Source: Kaistella treverensis (GTDB lineage Bacteria; Bacteroidota; Bacteroidia; Flavobacteriales; Weeksellaceae). From it: a stretch of 64,000 nt of DNA. Below, one piece after another: positions 54,233 through 63,459 of the stretch (its first letter is position 1; each line of letters starts with the position of its first letter). The stretch is taken from contig NZ_FORQ01000003.1 in assembly GCF_900114045.1 (NCBI RefSeq), positions 1 through 64,000 on the forward strand. The letters are read 5' to 3'. The translations under genes were made by a program, and so were the position numbers. The notes beneath the pieces are model-generated. The model searched no databases and was not told where the DNA came from. It worked only from the letters and a program-made list of their open reading frames with translations.

Positions 54233-55102
54233 TTATTCGTTTTCCAGCTGTTTTTTCGCTTCTGCTAAAGCGGCAGTTTCGTTATCCGAAAGTTTCGGAA
54301 ATTTTAAATCCATGTGTTCTAAAGCATCAATAATAATCTGAACGGCGGCTACCCGTGCAAACCACTTTTGGTCCGCCGGAATTACAAACCACGGCGCGTG
54401 ATCCTCTGAAGTTTCATCTATTGCGCGTTCGTAAGCTTCCATATACTTTTCCCACAAAGCGCGTTCGGGTAAATCACCTGCTGCAAATTTCCAGTTTTTT
54501 TCCGGCTCATTTATTCTGTCCAGAAATCTTTGTTTCTGTTCTTCCTGCGAAACGTTCAGAAATATTTTTACGATTGTAGTGCCGTTTTCTGCCAGATGTT
54601 TTTCAAAATTACGGATACTTTCGTAACGGTTTTCCCAGAATTTCCCATCAAAATCGTTTAGAGAATCCCAAACCCTTTCGCTTAAATTATATTCAGGGTG
54701 AACTTTACAAACTAATACACTTTCATAATGGCTTCGGTTAAAAATCCCGATTTTACCTTTTTCCGGCAAAGCGATGTAATGACGCCATAAAAAATCGTGC
54801 GCATATTCTTTAGCACTTGGAGATTTAAAACTGTGGACTTCGCAGCCCTGCGGATTTACACCACCGAAAACGTGCTCGATCAGCGAATCTTTTCCTGCAG
54901 CATCCATGGCCTGAAGCACGATTAATAAAGATTTGCTGCCATCAGCATAAAGTTTTTCCTGCAGGTCGCGGAGTTTTTCTTTCTCCTTTTCGAGCATTTT
55001 TTTGCCTTCTGCCTTTTGAAGTTTACCGTCGTATTTGGTAAGCGTATCTCCAATTTTAAAGCTATCTTTAACAATAAAATTATCTCTAAAATCTAAATCC
55101 AT
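54233..55102 (-). CDS. Polyphosphate kinase 2 family protein
   Basis: The 289-residue P-loop kinase has Walker A-type AMDAAGKDS near 66-74, GIFNRSHYE near 118-126 (Walker B/lid), and late WKFAAGDLPER. PPK2 enzymes use polyphosphate to phosphorylate nucleotides; length and motifs look like the single-domain type that can act on AMP/ADP, but the subclass is not certain. Confidence 0.9.
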   Translation of the reverse strand: MDLDFRDNFIVKDSFKIGDTLTKYDGKLQKAEGKKMLEKEKEKLRDLQEKLYADGSKSLLIVLQAMDAAGKDSLIEHVFGGVNPQGCEVHSFKSPSAKEYAHDFLWRHYIALPEKGKIGIFNRSHYESVLVCKVHPEYNLSERVWDSLNDFDGKFWENRYESIRNFEKHLAENGTTIVKIFLNVSQEEQKQRFLDRINEPEKNWKFAAGDLPERALWEKYMEAYERAIDETSEDHAPWFVIPADQKWFARVAAVQIIIDALEHMDLKFPKLSDNETAALAEAKKQLENE

Positions 55103-55195
55103 ATTTTTATATTTCTACTAAAATAAAAAAATCATTTCAATAAAGAAATGATTTTCAGGATTATCGCAGAAATACGATATATGTGGAAATTCTAT

Positions 55196-55615
55196 TTAGT
55201 CCTTTTGAACCGCTGTAGCAGGAAGAGCTTTTGTAGCTGCTGCCGGCGCACTTGGATCAACTTTACCTTTGATATTGATTACAGATCTTCCGTTTTCAGC
55301 ATCATTAGAATAAACTTCGATGATTTTTACAAAAGTTCCCGGGATATTGGTATCGTAAGCTACGTTTAATTTAGCTGTTTTTCCCGGCATAATCGGATCT
55401 TTCGGCACTTCCGGAGTTGTACAGCCGCACTGCGCCTGAACTCTGGAAATAATTAACGGCTTATCACCTGTATTTTTCACAGTAAAGTAACGGTGACCAT
55501 CTTCACCTAATTTTACAGTTCCGTAATCGATGGTTGTTTTATCAAAGGAAATAGTTTGCGCGGTAGCAAAAGCGAAAGAAGCGGTAAGGAAAAGTCCGGC
55601 AAATATTTTTTTCAT
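55196..55615 (-). CDS. DUF1573 family secreted protein
   Basis: The 139-residue protein has a signal peptide (1-19, ending TAQ) and one Ig-like DUF1573 domain: FDKTTIDYGTVKLGE, FTVKNTGDKPLIIS, then CGCTTPEVP near 63-71 with the conserved CGCT, and an Ala/Pro-rich tail. Function unknown. A TAACTTTG box (minus, 55667-55660) lies 45 nt upstream. Confidence 0.9.
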   Translation of the reverse strand: MKKIFAGLFLTASFAFATAQTISFDKTTIDYGTVKLGEDGHRYFTVKNTGDKPLIISRVQAQCGCTTPEVPKDPIMPGKTAKLNVAYDTNIPGTFVKIIEVYSNDAENGRSVINIKGKVDPSAPAAATKALPATAVQKD

Positions 55616-55707
55616 TTTTTTGATGTTTTAAAATTGTTGTTTTGACAAATTGTAACAGGCAAAGTTAAAAATTATTTTATTAGTAAAGGAAATTTTTTTT
55701 ATTTGTC

Positions 55708-55715
55708 TATTTTTG
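55708..55715 (+). promoter_or_regulatory. -7 box of valS
   Basis: TATTTTTG, 25 nt ahead of the valS ATG. Confidence 0.5.
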
Positions 55716-55740
55716 TAGATTAAAGCAAAAGTTAGATTCT

Positions 55741-58362
55741 ATGCAGATTTCAGATAAATATTCGCCGCGGGAAACCGAGCAAAAATGGTATAATTACTGG
55801 CTCGAAAATAATTATTTTCATTCAGAACCAAACGAAAAGCCGCCGTATACCATCGTAATTCCACCGCCCAATGTTACCGGAATTCTGCACATGGGACATA
55901 TGCTGAATAATACCATCCAGGATATTTTGGTGCGCCGCGCACGTATGCAGGGCTTCAACGCCTGTTGGGTTCCCGGCACAGATCATGCGTCAATTGCGAC
56001 TGAAGCAAAAGTGGTGGCGAAACTGAAAGAAGAAGGCATCAATAAAGCCGATATTTCAAGGGAAGAATTTTTGAAACACGCCTGGGAATGGACCGATAAG
56101 TACGGCGGAACCATTTTGGCGCAGCTGAAAAAACTTGGCTGTTCGTGTGATTGGGAGCGCACGCGATTTACCATGGAACCAAAACTTTCCGAGCAGGTGG
56201 TGAAATCTTTCGTGGATCTGTACCGAAAAGGTCTGATTTACCGCGGTTACCGAATTGTAAACTGGGATCCGGAAGCGAAAACCAATATTTCTGACGAAGA
56301 GGTAATTTTTAAAGAGCAAAACGGCAAATTATTCTATTTAAAATATAAAATCGAAGGAACTGAAGATTTTCTTACCGTTGCGACTACGCGCCCGGAAACC
56401 ATTTTCGGCGACACTGCAGTTTGCATTAATCCAAAAGATGAAAAATATGCCCATTTAAGGGGGAAAAAAGTTATCGTTCCGATTGTAAACCGCGTTATTC
56501 CAATTATTGAGGATGATTATGTGGATATGGAATTTGGTACAGGCGCGCTGAAAATTACGCCGGCTCACGACACCAACGATTACGAAATCGGAAAACGTCA
56601 TGGTCTTCCCATGATTGATTCACTGGATGACGATGCGAATTTGAATGAGCACGGGCAGCATTATGCCGGTAAAAACCGTTTTGTTGTCCGCAAGGAAATC
56701 GTAAAGGAGCTGGAGGAAAAACATCTTTTGCTGAAAGCTGAAGATTACGTCAATAAAGTCGGAACATCCGAAAGAACCGGCGCCATCATAGAACCGAAAG
56801 TTTCGGTCCAGTGGTTTTTGAAAATGTCGGAGCTTGCTCAGCCTGCATTGGATGTGGTGATGAATGACGAGATAAAATTTCACCCCGAAAAATTCAAAAA
56901 TACCTACAAACACTGGATGGAAAACATCCGCGACTGGAATATTTCTCGCCAGCTTTGGTGGGGACAGCAAATTCCGGCGTATTTCTACGGAACCGCCGAA
57001 GAACATTTCGTGGTAGCTGAAAATATCGATGAAGCACTGCTTCTTGCGCGCGAAAAATCTCAAAATTCAAATCTCGAAATCTCCGATCTCCGTCAGGATG
57101 AAGATGCTTTGGATACCTGGTTTTCTTCGTGGCTGTGGCCAATGTCGGTTTTTGATGGATTATTAGATCCAGAAAATAAAGACATTAGTTATTATTATCC
57201 GACTTCCGATTTGGTTACCGGCCCGGATATCATCTTTTTCTGGGTTGCGCGTATGATTATGGCCGGAATTGAATACCGCCAGGAAGTTCCGTTTAAAAAC
57301 GTGTATTTCACTGGAATTGTCCGCGATAAACAAAGACGGAAAATGTCGAAATCACTCGGAAACTCGCCGGACCCGATTGAATTAATGGAAAAATATGGCG
57401 CGGACGGCGTTCGTGTTGGTATTTTATTGAGTTCAGCTGCAGGAAACGATTTGTTATTTGACGAAGACTTGATGTTACAAGGCCGAAATTTTGCAACCAA
57501 AATCTGGAACTCAAATAAGCTGATTCAAGGATGGAAAAAAAATGATGATTTAGCGGCAAATAAATCTGACGAGCAAGCAATCGCGTGGTTTGGAAACCAA
57601 ATGGATAAAACCATTGTGGAAATTGCCGATCAGTTTGAAAAATTCCGGATTTCAGATGCTTTGCACCTTTTATATAAATTAATTTGGGACGATTTCTGTT
57701 CGTGGTATTTAGAAGCGGTGAAGCCAAATTTTGGTGAACCGATTTCGAGCGCCGTTTACGACCAAACCATTCAGTATTTCGAGGAATTACTGAAGTTATT
57801 GCATCCATTCATGCCGTTTTTGTCGGAAGAATTGTGGCAAAATATTGCTGAAAGAAGTCCAGCGGAAGCTTTAGTTATTGCTCAGCAAAAGAAAGCTGAA
57901 AATTTTGACGCTGAATTGACCAAAAATTTCGAAATCTCCAAGGAAATCATTTCAGGTGTTCGGAATTACCGCCAGACGAAAGGTATTCCGCCGCGCGAAA
58001 GTGTTGATGTTTTCACCAATGCAACGTCGTTCGAAAATGAAGAGCTTATCCAGAAATTAGCGAACATTGAAGCCATTAAATTTAATGAAAAAACCGAGAA
58101 ACCTACTTTTTCATTTTTAGTCGGCGCGACGGAAGTTTCAATTCCACTCAGTGAAAAACTTGATTTAGCGGAAGAAAAAATTAAAACTGAAGAAGAAATT
58201 AAATATCTGAACGGGTTTTTAATTTCGGTGGAAAAAAAGCTAGGAAATGAGAAGTTTATGGCGGGAGCACCACAGCAGGTTGTGGACATTGAGCTGAAAA
58301 AAAAGAAAGATGCTCAGGATAAACTATTATTGTTGGAAGAAAAACTAAAATCTTTATCATGA
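55741..58362 (+). CDS. valS: Valyl-tRNA synthetase
   Basis: The 873-residue class I synthetase has the HIGH motif PPPNVTGILHMGHML near 40-54, the editing domain with TTRPETIFGDTAVC near 216-229, KMSKSLGNSPDP near 535, and a C-terminal coiled coil (about 800-873). It charges tRNA-Val and edits Thr. Its stop overlaps the start of the DUF4241 gene (ATGA). Confidence 0.98.
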   Translation: MQISDKYSPRETEQKWYNYWLENNYFHSEPNEKPPYTIVIPPPNVTGILHMGHMLNNTIQDILVRRARMQGFNACWVPGTDHASIATEAKVVAKLKEEGINKADISREEFLKHAWEWTDKYGGTILAQLKKLGCSCDWERTRFTMEPKLSEQVVKSFVDLYRKGLIYRGYRIVNWDPEAKTNISDEEVIFKEQNGKLFYLKYKIEGTEDFLTVATTRPETIFGDTAVCINPKDEKYAHLRGKKVIVPIVNRVIPIIEDDYVDMEFGTGALKITPAHDTNDYEIGKRHGLPMIDSLDDDANLNEHGQHYAGKNRFVVRKEIVKELEEKHLLLKAEDYVNKVGTSERTGAIIEPKVSVQWFLKMSELAQPALDVVMNDEIKFHPEKFKNTYKHWMENIRDWNISRQLWWGQQIPAYFYGTAEEHFVVAENIDEALLLAREKSQNSNLEISDLRQDEDALDTWFSSWLWPMSVFDGLLDPENKDISYYYPTSDLVTGPDIIFFWVARMIMAGIEYRQEVPFKNVYFTGIVRDKQRRKMSKSLGNSPDPIELMEKYGADGVRVGILLSSAAGNDLLFDEDLMLQGRNFATKIWNSNKLIQGWKKNDDLAANKSDEQAIAWFGNQMDKTIVEIADQFEKFRISDALHLLYKLIWDDFCSWYLEAVKPNFGEPISSAVYDQTIQYFEELLKLLHPFMPFLSEELWQNIAERSPAEALVIAQQKKAENFDAELTKNFEISKEIISGVRNYRQTKGIPPRESVDVFTNATSFENEELIQKLANIEAIKFNEKTEKPTFSFLVGATEVSIPLSEKLDLAEEKIKTEEEIKYLNGFLISVEKKLGNEKFMAGAPQQVVDIELKKKKDAQDKLLLLEEKLKSLS

Positions 58363-58994
58363 AGCACATCGAAAGTATCCAGAAACTATTCACAAAAAAC
58401 TTCATTGAAAATCCTTTAATTGAAACTTTTGAAGCTGGAAATCTTCTGATCACCAGCGGACATTTAACTGCTTCTGATCCCATGATTACCGCGGAAATGC
58501 CGGCTTTTTCAACTATGTTTCCACACGGAAGTTTCCCTGTTTTGGTGCACAAAGAAGCGGAAAGCAACTGCATCGCGTACGTGGAAGTGGTTTTCGGTAA
58601 TACACCGATTACCAGCTGGAAACTCGCCACAGCGGAAGGACAGAACCTGGATGAGCTGCAGGACGGCGAAATTTTTGGATTTCAGGTGGAAAGCGGCATG
58701 GGTTGTTTGATGGATATTGAATCTCAAAAGGACCTAAACAGTTTGGAGCAACATTTGTTTCACCGAAAAGGTGAAGATTTTATGGGTATTTACGAGGAAT
58801 TTTTTCACGAACACTTTTTTCAGCAGGACGGCGCCGTTAATCAGTATGCATTTCTAAAACCTCACCAGGAAAAAGAAGGAAATCTTTTTGCATTCGAAAC
58901 CGGCTATGGTGAAGGTTTTTACGCAAGCTATATCGGTTTTGACCAAAATAACAATCCCGTAAAACTGGTGTGTGAATTTATAGAGATTATTTAA
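58359..58994 (+). CDS. DUF4241 family protein
   Basis: The 211-residue cytosolic protein shows the family pattern: GNLLITSGHLTASDPM near 28-43, FPHGSFPVLVH, and FGFQVESGMGCLMD near 106-119. Function unknown; such domains occur in polymorphic-toxin immunity contexts, but here it is coupled to valS by a 4-nt overlap. Confidence 0.85.
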   Translation: MKHIESIQKLFTKNFIENPLIETFEAGNLLITSGHLTASDPMITAEMPAFSTMFPHGSFPVLVHKEAESNCIAYVEVVFGNTPITSWKLATAEGQNLDELQDGEIFGFQVESGMGCLMDIESQKDLNSLEQHLFHRKGEDFMGIYEEFFHEHFFQQDGAVNQYAFLKPHQEKEGNLFAFETGYGEGFYASYIGFDQNNNPVKLVCEFIEII

Positions 58995-59044
58995 TAGCTT
59001 TAGGCAACGATATTTTTCTAATTAAAAGTATACTTTTTACCATA

Positions 59045-59938
59045 ATGAACATCACTTCCGAACAACCAAAAATTATTGTAATTGGCAGTTCTTCAATAGA
59101 TTTAGTTTTAAATACCGAACATCCGCCGCAACCGAATGAAACGGTGATGGCAGAGAAATCTGAAAGCTTCTTTGGTGGTAAAGGCGCCAATCAGGCGGTT
59201 GCCACGGCGCGTCTGGGCGCGAGCGTTTATTTTATCGGAGCGGTTGGTATGGATCCGTTCGGGCAGCAGATAATGCGGAATTTGGTTGATGAAGGTGTAA
59301 ATGTGGGATATGTTGTAGAAACCGAAGAAGCTTCGACCGGTACCGCTTATGTAATTGCAGCAAAAGGTGTAAATTCAATCGTTGTGGTGCCTGGCGCTAA
59401 TTATTGTTTACAACCGCAAAATGTCGCTGAAGCTGAAAAACTGTTCAGCACTGCAGATTTGGTTTTGCTTCAGCTTGAAATTCCAATGGAAACCGTAGAA
59501 TATGCTGCAAAATTAACCGCTTCTAACGGCAAAAAAATCGGACTTTATGCGTCACCGGCAAAAAAACTGTCTGAAGAAGTTATCGACTCCGCAACTTTTA
59601 TCGTCGCCAAAAGTAACGAACTTTCCATTATTTTCGGCGATCAGCCGCGCGAAGAAATTTTACGGAAATACCCTAATAAATTATTCGTTCGCGACGATAC
59701 CAATTCCACCACTTATTTCAACGGAACGGAAATGAAATATTACCGCAACGACCACGATTCTGTGCTTCATAAAATGGGAATGGGCGACGCATTTGCGGGT
59801 GGATTTGCGGTTGCACTTTGCCACCAAAATTCTATTGATGATTGTGTGCGCTTTGGGAATGATGTCTCCCTAAAAGTTACCAAAAACCGTGGTTCACAGC
59901 GTGGTTTACCTTATATGAAAGACATTGTTTCAGAATAA
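59045..59938 (+). CDS. rbsK: Ribokinase (PfkB family)
   Basis: The 297-residue sugar kinase has IVIGSSSIDLVL at the start, GGKGANQAVATARLGA near 41-56 (substrate side), and GMGDAFAGGFAVAL near 240-253 with the catalytic Asp. Phosphorylates ribose or a similar sugar. No ribose transporter adjoins. Confidence 0.87.
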   Translation: MNITSEQPKIIVIGSSSIDLVLNTEHPPQPNETVMAEKSESFFGGKGANQAVATARLGASVYFIGAVGMDPFGQQIMRNLVDEGVNVGYVVETEEASTGTAYVIAAKGVNSIVVVPGANYCLQPQNVAEAEKLFSTADLVLLQLEIPMETVEYAAKLTASNGKKIGLYASPAKKLSEEVIDSATFIVAKSNELSIIFGDQPREEILRKYPNKLFVRDDTNSTTYFNGTEMKYYRNDHDSVLHKMGMGDAFAGGFAVALCHQNSIDDCVRFGNDVSLKVTKNRGSQRGLPYMKDIVSE

Positions 59939-60031
59939 TTTGCTATTTCAAACATATCGCTTTATTAAATTTAAAGCTTGAAATTTTATATTTTTAAATA
60001 TTAATTCCACTTTTTTTAGTGGAATTTTTTT

Positions 60032-60874
60032 ATGATGAAAGAGCTAACTTTAAAAACCTCCGATAATTTTCCGCTTTTTGTTAAAGTTTTTGAACCAAAA
60101 ATTTCAAACGGAAAAGTTTTGCTCATCAATTCCGCAACCGGTGTGAAACAGCAAGTGTATTTTTCTTTCGCTCGATATTTTGCTGAAAATGGTTTCACTG
60201 TCGTCACTTACGATTACCGCGGCATTGGTGAATCTAAACCGAAAAAATTAGTCGGTTTTGCGGCAAATATGCGCACCTGGGGAACCGTAGATTTTAAAAC
60301 GCTCACCTATTATATCCGGCAGGAATATCCGGAGGAATTGAAATATTGTCTGGGACATTCCGTAGGCGCGTTAATTGTCGGAATGAACCAAGATTCTGCG
60401 ATTTTCAGCAAATTTATTTTTGTGGCGACTCAGGATGCACAACTTTCAAATTTGAGTTTAAAAGTTGCTGTTGCCGGCTTTTTGGGTTTCGGAATTGCAC
60501 TGCCGATTCTGTCTGAAATATTTGGTTATTTCCCAGCGCACCGTTTTGGTTTAGGCGAATCTTTACCGAAAGGCGTGGCGTACGACTGGAAAACTTTAAT
60601 TATAAATAAGAAATCCACCAAAAGGCTTTATGAAAAAATTGGCGCAAATAACGCCGAAAATTTAGATCAGGAAACTTTGATTATTTATGCGGAAGACGAC
60701 CCGTGGGTGACGATGAAAGGCATGGAAAATCTGATGAAAAATGTGTATCCAAACCTCCGAAAAACCTACCGAAAAGTTTGGGTGAAGGAATCTCCAAAAC
60801 TTGAAATCGGACACGTGAACTTTTTTCGAACTTATAACCGACCGCTCTGGAAGATTATTTTAGAAAAAATATAG
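60032..60874 (+). CDS. Alpha/beta hydrolase
   Basis: The 280-residue protein has an oxyanion stretch INSATGVKQQ, TYDYRGIGES near 63-72, and the nucleophile elbow GHSVGA near 107 (Ser in G-H-S-V-G), then a late GHVNFFR with the probable catalytic His. It fits the COG4757-type predicted hydrolases; substrate unknown. The ATG follows a small AT-rich hairpin. Confidence 0.82.
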   Translation: MMKELTLKTSDNFPLFVKVFEPKISNGKVLLINSATGVKQQVYFSFARYFAENGFTVVTYDYRGIGESKPKKLVGFAANMRTWGTVDFKTLTYYIRQEYPEELKYCLGHSVGALIVGMNQDSAIFSKFIFVATQDAQLSNLSLKVAVAGFLGFGIALPILSEIFGYFPAHRFGLGESLPKGVAYDWKTLIINKKSTKRLYEKIGANNAENLDQETLIIYAEDDPWVTMKGMENLMKNVYPNLRKTYRKVWVKESPKLEIGHVNFFRTYNRPLWKIILEKI

Positions 60875-60875
60875 C

Positions 60876-60905
60876 AAAAAAGCCGGAAAAAATTTCCGGC
60901 TTTAA
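60876..60905. terminator. Bidirectional terminator
   Basis: AGCCGGAAA / TTTCCGGCT stem between convergent genes, A-run before and T residues after. Confidence 0.82.
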
Positions 60906-60908
60906 ATT

Positions 60909-61502
60909 TTAGTTGAACTGGTTTTCGAGATTTTTAAGCTCCGAAATAATTCTGTCCATTTTTGCGTCCTGTTTTTTTACCTCTTTTTTTCCGAGATAAA
61001 AATAAGCAAAAAGCAGCCACGAATACGTTATGGCAAAAGCCAGAAGCATTTTCCACAGATCCACCGTTTTCAGCAATTCAAACATATAAACGCCGAGCGC
61101 GAGGCTGAGCAAAATATAGTAAACCGGCATGTTCCAGTGGCGAAGTTTTTTCTGGAATTCGCGAAATTCCAGCCATTGCTGAAGGTGAGAAGCCGGTGTT
61201 TGCGTTTCATCAATGCCGCTGATTTTTTTCGCGGTAAAAAACATTAAACCAGCTTGTAGAAAGCAAACCAGCGAAATAATAACCATCGCCGAAACAATTG
61301 GTAATGTTAAGATTTTGGCATCGAAAGTTGTCATTAAAATCAGGATGAAAATTCCTGTTGCGACGAGCAGAATTGCGCCTTTGGTGTAAGTGTTTTTCAG
61401 TTTCATACGGTTGTTTTTAATTTTAGAAATTTGGTCGTTTTTAGCCGGAATTTTTGTCTCCGAGGTTTTCCAGAGGTTTTCCAGATTTTTAAATTCTTCC
61501 AT
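60909..61502 (-). CDS. Membrane protein paired with the ECF sigma factor (possible anti-sigma factor)
   Basis: The 197-residue protein has an N-terminal cytosolic part of about 35 residues, then membrane helices near 37-55, 63-82, 120-137 and 145-163, and a charged tail. It overlaps the sigma gene by 14 nt, as anti-sigma factors do. It has no zinc-binding HxxxCxxC motif, so the role is inferred from position only. Confidence 0.6.
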   Translation of the reverse strand: MEEFKNLENLWKTSETKIPAKNDQISKIKNNRMKLKNTYTKGAILLVATGIFILILMTTFDAKILTLPIVSAMVIISLVCFLQAGLMFFTAKKISGIDETQTPASHLQQWLEFREFQKKLRHWNMPVYYILLSLALGVYMFELLKTVDLWKMLLAFAITYSWLLFAYFYLGKKEVKKQDAKMDRIISELKNLENQFN

Positions 61503-61974
61503 GGCTGCTATAGATTTGCTGAAGTTCTTTTTTAATTCTGTGGATTTTTACACGCAGATTGTTCTCGGTAATTCCGGTGATTTCTGCGATTTCTTCGTAG
61601 GCCTTTTCTTCTAAAACCAACGTAATAATAATTCTTTCATTTTCCTTCAGTTTGCTGATGGATTCGTATAAACGGTTGATTTCTTTCGAATTGTCCTGCG
61701 TTTCCTCGTAAACCAGTTTCGATAATATTTTTTCCGAGTCATCTGCCTTGTTTTTTTCTTTTTTCAGTCCGACCAGACACGTATTTATTGCGATTCGGTA
61801 AATCCAGGTTCCGATTTTACTTTCGTTCCGAAACTTCGGCAAACTGTGCCAGACCGCGATCCAGGTTTCCTGGTGAAGATCATCCGCAAAAAGCCGGTCA
61901 CCCGAATAACTCAAACAAAGTTTATAAATACGCGGCGAAAATTCCCGGTAAAGCTCGTCAAATTCGTAGGTCAT
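61489..61974 (-). CDS. ECF-type RNA polymerase sigma factor
   Basis: The 161-residue protein has region 2 (DLHQETWIAVWHSLPKFRNESKIGTWIYRIAINTCL, about 32-67) and region 4 (KLKENERIIITLVLEEKAYEEIAEITGITENNLRVKIHRIKKEL, about 108-151). No regions 1 or 3. The target promoter group is unknown. Confidence 0.93.
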   Translation of the reverse strand: MTYEFDELYREFSPRIYKLCLSYSGDRLFADDLHQETWIAVWHSLPKFRNESKIGTWIYRIAINTCLVGLKKEKNKADDSEKILSKLVYEETQDNSKEINRLYESISKLKENERIIITLVLEEKAYEEIAEITGITENNLRVKIHRIKKELQQIYSSHGRI

Positions 61975-62015
61975 TAGTGCGGATTTTCAGGTGGTAAATT
62001 TTTATTTTCATTTTT

Positions 62016-62047
62016 AAAATTTTGGCTGTTTCAACGGCAAATTTTTG
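62016..62047. repeat. AT-flanked hairpin, dispersed family
   Basis: A-run, GGCTGTT/CAACGGC-type stem, then AAATTTTTG. One of about ten similar elements (others at 11931-11962, 24063-24093, 32955-32988, 37540-37570, 41095-41126, 44587-44618, 50914-50946, 51133-51167, 51217-51248, 52892-52919). Confidence 0.55.
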
Positions 62048-62185
62048 TGTTTTCTATCTATTGGATAAAAAAGTTTTGAAATTATTACAAAAAACTTTAA
62101 AAAACATTTAAGTTTTAAAATTACGCGAACGCGGAAGTTCTGGCAACAGTTTTAAAATCCTTAAATTTACATCAAAGTAAAACCC

Positions 62186-62755
62186 ATGAAAATCTATACA
62201 AAAACCGGCGACAAAGGCCAAACTGCGCTCTACGGCGGCACGCGGGTTTCCAAAGCGTCCGCTCGGGTGGAAGCTTACGGAACCATCGATGAGCTTAACT
62301 CTTTTATCGGTGTGGCGAAAAGCGAAATTACTGATGAACAGGTGCTTTCTCAGCTTAAAAAAATTCAGTTTGATCTTTTTACCGTCGGTTCAGAATCTGC
62401 AACTCCAACGGATAAATTAAAGATGGCAAACGGAAAATCGCGTTTAGCACTCGAAATTTCGGAAAAAGAAATTGAAGAATTGGAACATTGGATGGACGAA
62501 ATGGAGCAAGATCTAAAACCACTGCAATATTTTATTTTGCCTGGTGGCGGAAAATCTGCAACATCACTTCACGTTTGTCGTACTGTTTGCCGCCGCGCAG
62601 AACGCAGTTTGGTTTTTCTAAATGAGACCGAAGAAATACGTCCGGAATTGCTGAAATATCTCAACAGATTGTCGGATTATCTTTTTGTTTTGGCGCGCCA
62701 CGCTTCGAAACTTGCCAACGAACCTGAAGAATACTGGAACCCCAATGACCGGTAA
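62186..62755 (+). CDS. Cob(I)alamin adenosyltransferase, PduO type
   Basis: The 189-residue protein starts MKIYTKTGDKGQTALYGGTRV, the ATP-binding N-terminal motif, then VEAYGTIDELNSFIG and CRTVCRRAERSL near 133-144. It makes adenosylcobalamin from cob(I)alamin. It overlaps the next gene by 11 nt. Confidence 0.92.
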   Translation: MKIYTKTGDKGQTALYGGTRVSKASARVEAYGTIDELNSFIGVAKSEITDEQVLSQLKKIQFDLFTVGSESATPTDKLKMANGKSRLALEISEKEIEELEHWMDEMEQDLKPLQYFILPGGGKSATSLHVCRTVCRRAERSLVFLNETEEIRPELLKYLNRLSDYLFVLARHASKLANEPEEYWNPNDR

Positions 62756-63383
62756 AGCGCTACTTTTTATCAATGGTATGCCGCCGCAAATTTTACCTGC
62801 TTTAGAGGCATATTTTTTAATTGCGTGTACCGACGGTGCTTTTCATTATTTAAAAAATAAAAATTTTCCGCTTGAAAAGCTTGATTTTATTTCAGGCGAT
62901 TTCGATTCGCACTCCGGAAATGATGAAAATATTTACCAAGAAAAATTTATTTATACACCGGATCAGGATAAAACCGATTTTGAAAAAGCGCTTGAAATCT
63001 TGATGCAGCGCGGCGCACCAGAGGTTGACGTTTATGGCGGTTCCGGCGGAGAAATGGATCATTTTCTCGGGAATTTAACCGTGGCTTTTAAAGCAAAAGA
63101 TGCGCTTAAAATTACTTTTTTTGATGAATTCGGCACCTATTTTTTCTCACCGAAAAATTTAGTTTTAGAAAATGTGCAGCATTGCAAAATTTCGCTATAT
63201 CCATTTCCGTTTACCGAAAATGTGACTTCTGTTGGCCTAAACTGGCCTTTAAAAAAAGAAAACTTAAACCTCACCAGTAGAATCGGCACAAGAAATTTTG
63301 CCGTTGAAGATCACGTGAAAATCACTTTTGAAAATGGTGATTTGTTGGTTTTTCACTCGCACCGGCCGGCAGCTGAACTTTAA
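62745..63383 (+). CDS. Thiamine pyrophosphokinase
   Basis: About 212 residues from MTGKALLF; the frame is open upstream inside the adenosyltransferase gene, but the short overlap start is the likely one. ACTDGAFHYL near 27-36, SGDFDSHSG near 50-58 and TPDQDKTDFEKAL near 69-81 are the TPK catalytic motifs. Transfers pyrophosphate from ATP to thiamine. Confidence 0.85.
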   Translation: MTGKALLFINGMPPQILPALEAYFLIACTDGAFHYLKNKNFPLEKLDFISGDFDSHSGNDENIYQEKFIYTPDQDKTDFEKALEILMQRGAPEVDVYGGSGGEMDHFLGNLTVAFKAKDALKITFFDEFGTYFFSPKNLVLENVQHCKISLYPFPFTENVTSVGLNWPLKKENLNLTSRIGTRNFAVEDHVKITFENGDLLVFHSHRPAAEL

Positions 63384-63459
63384 CGGAATTTTAAAATAAA
63401 AACCCAACTTTTTTTCTCAACTTTGCAGTCTTTAATAATAGTACAACTTCAGATTTAGC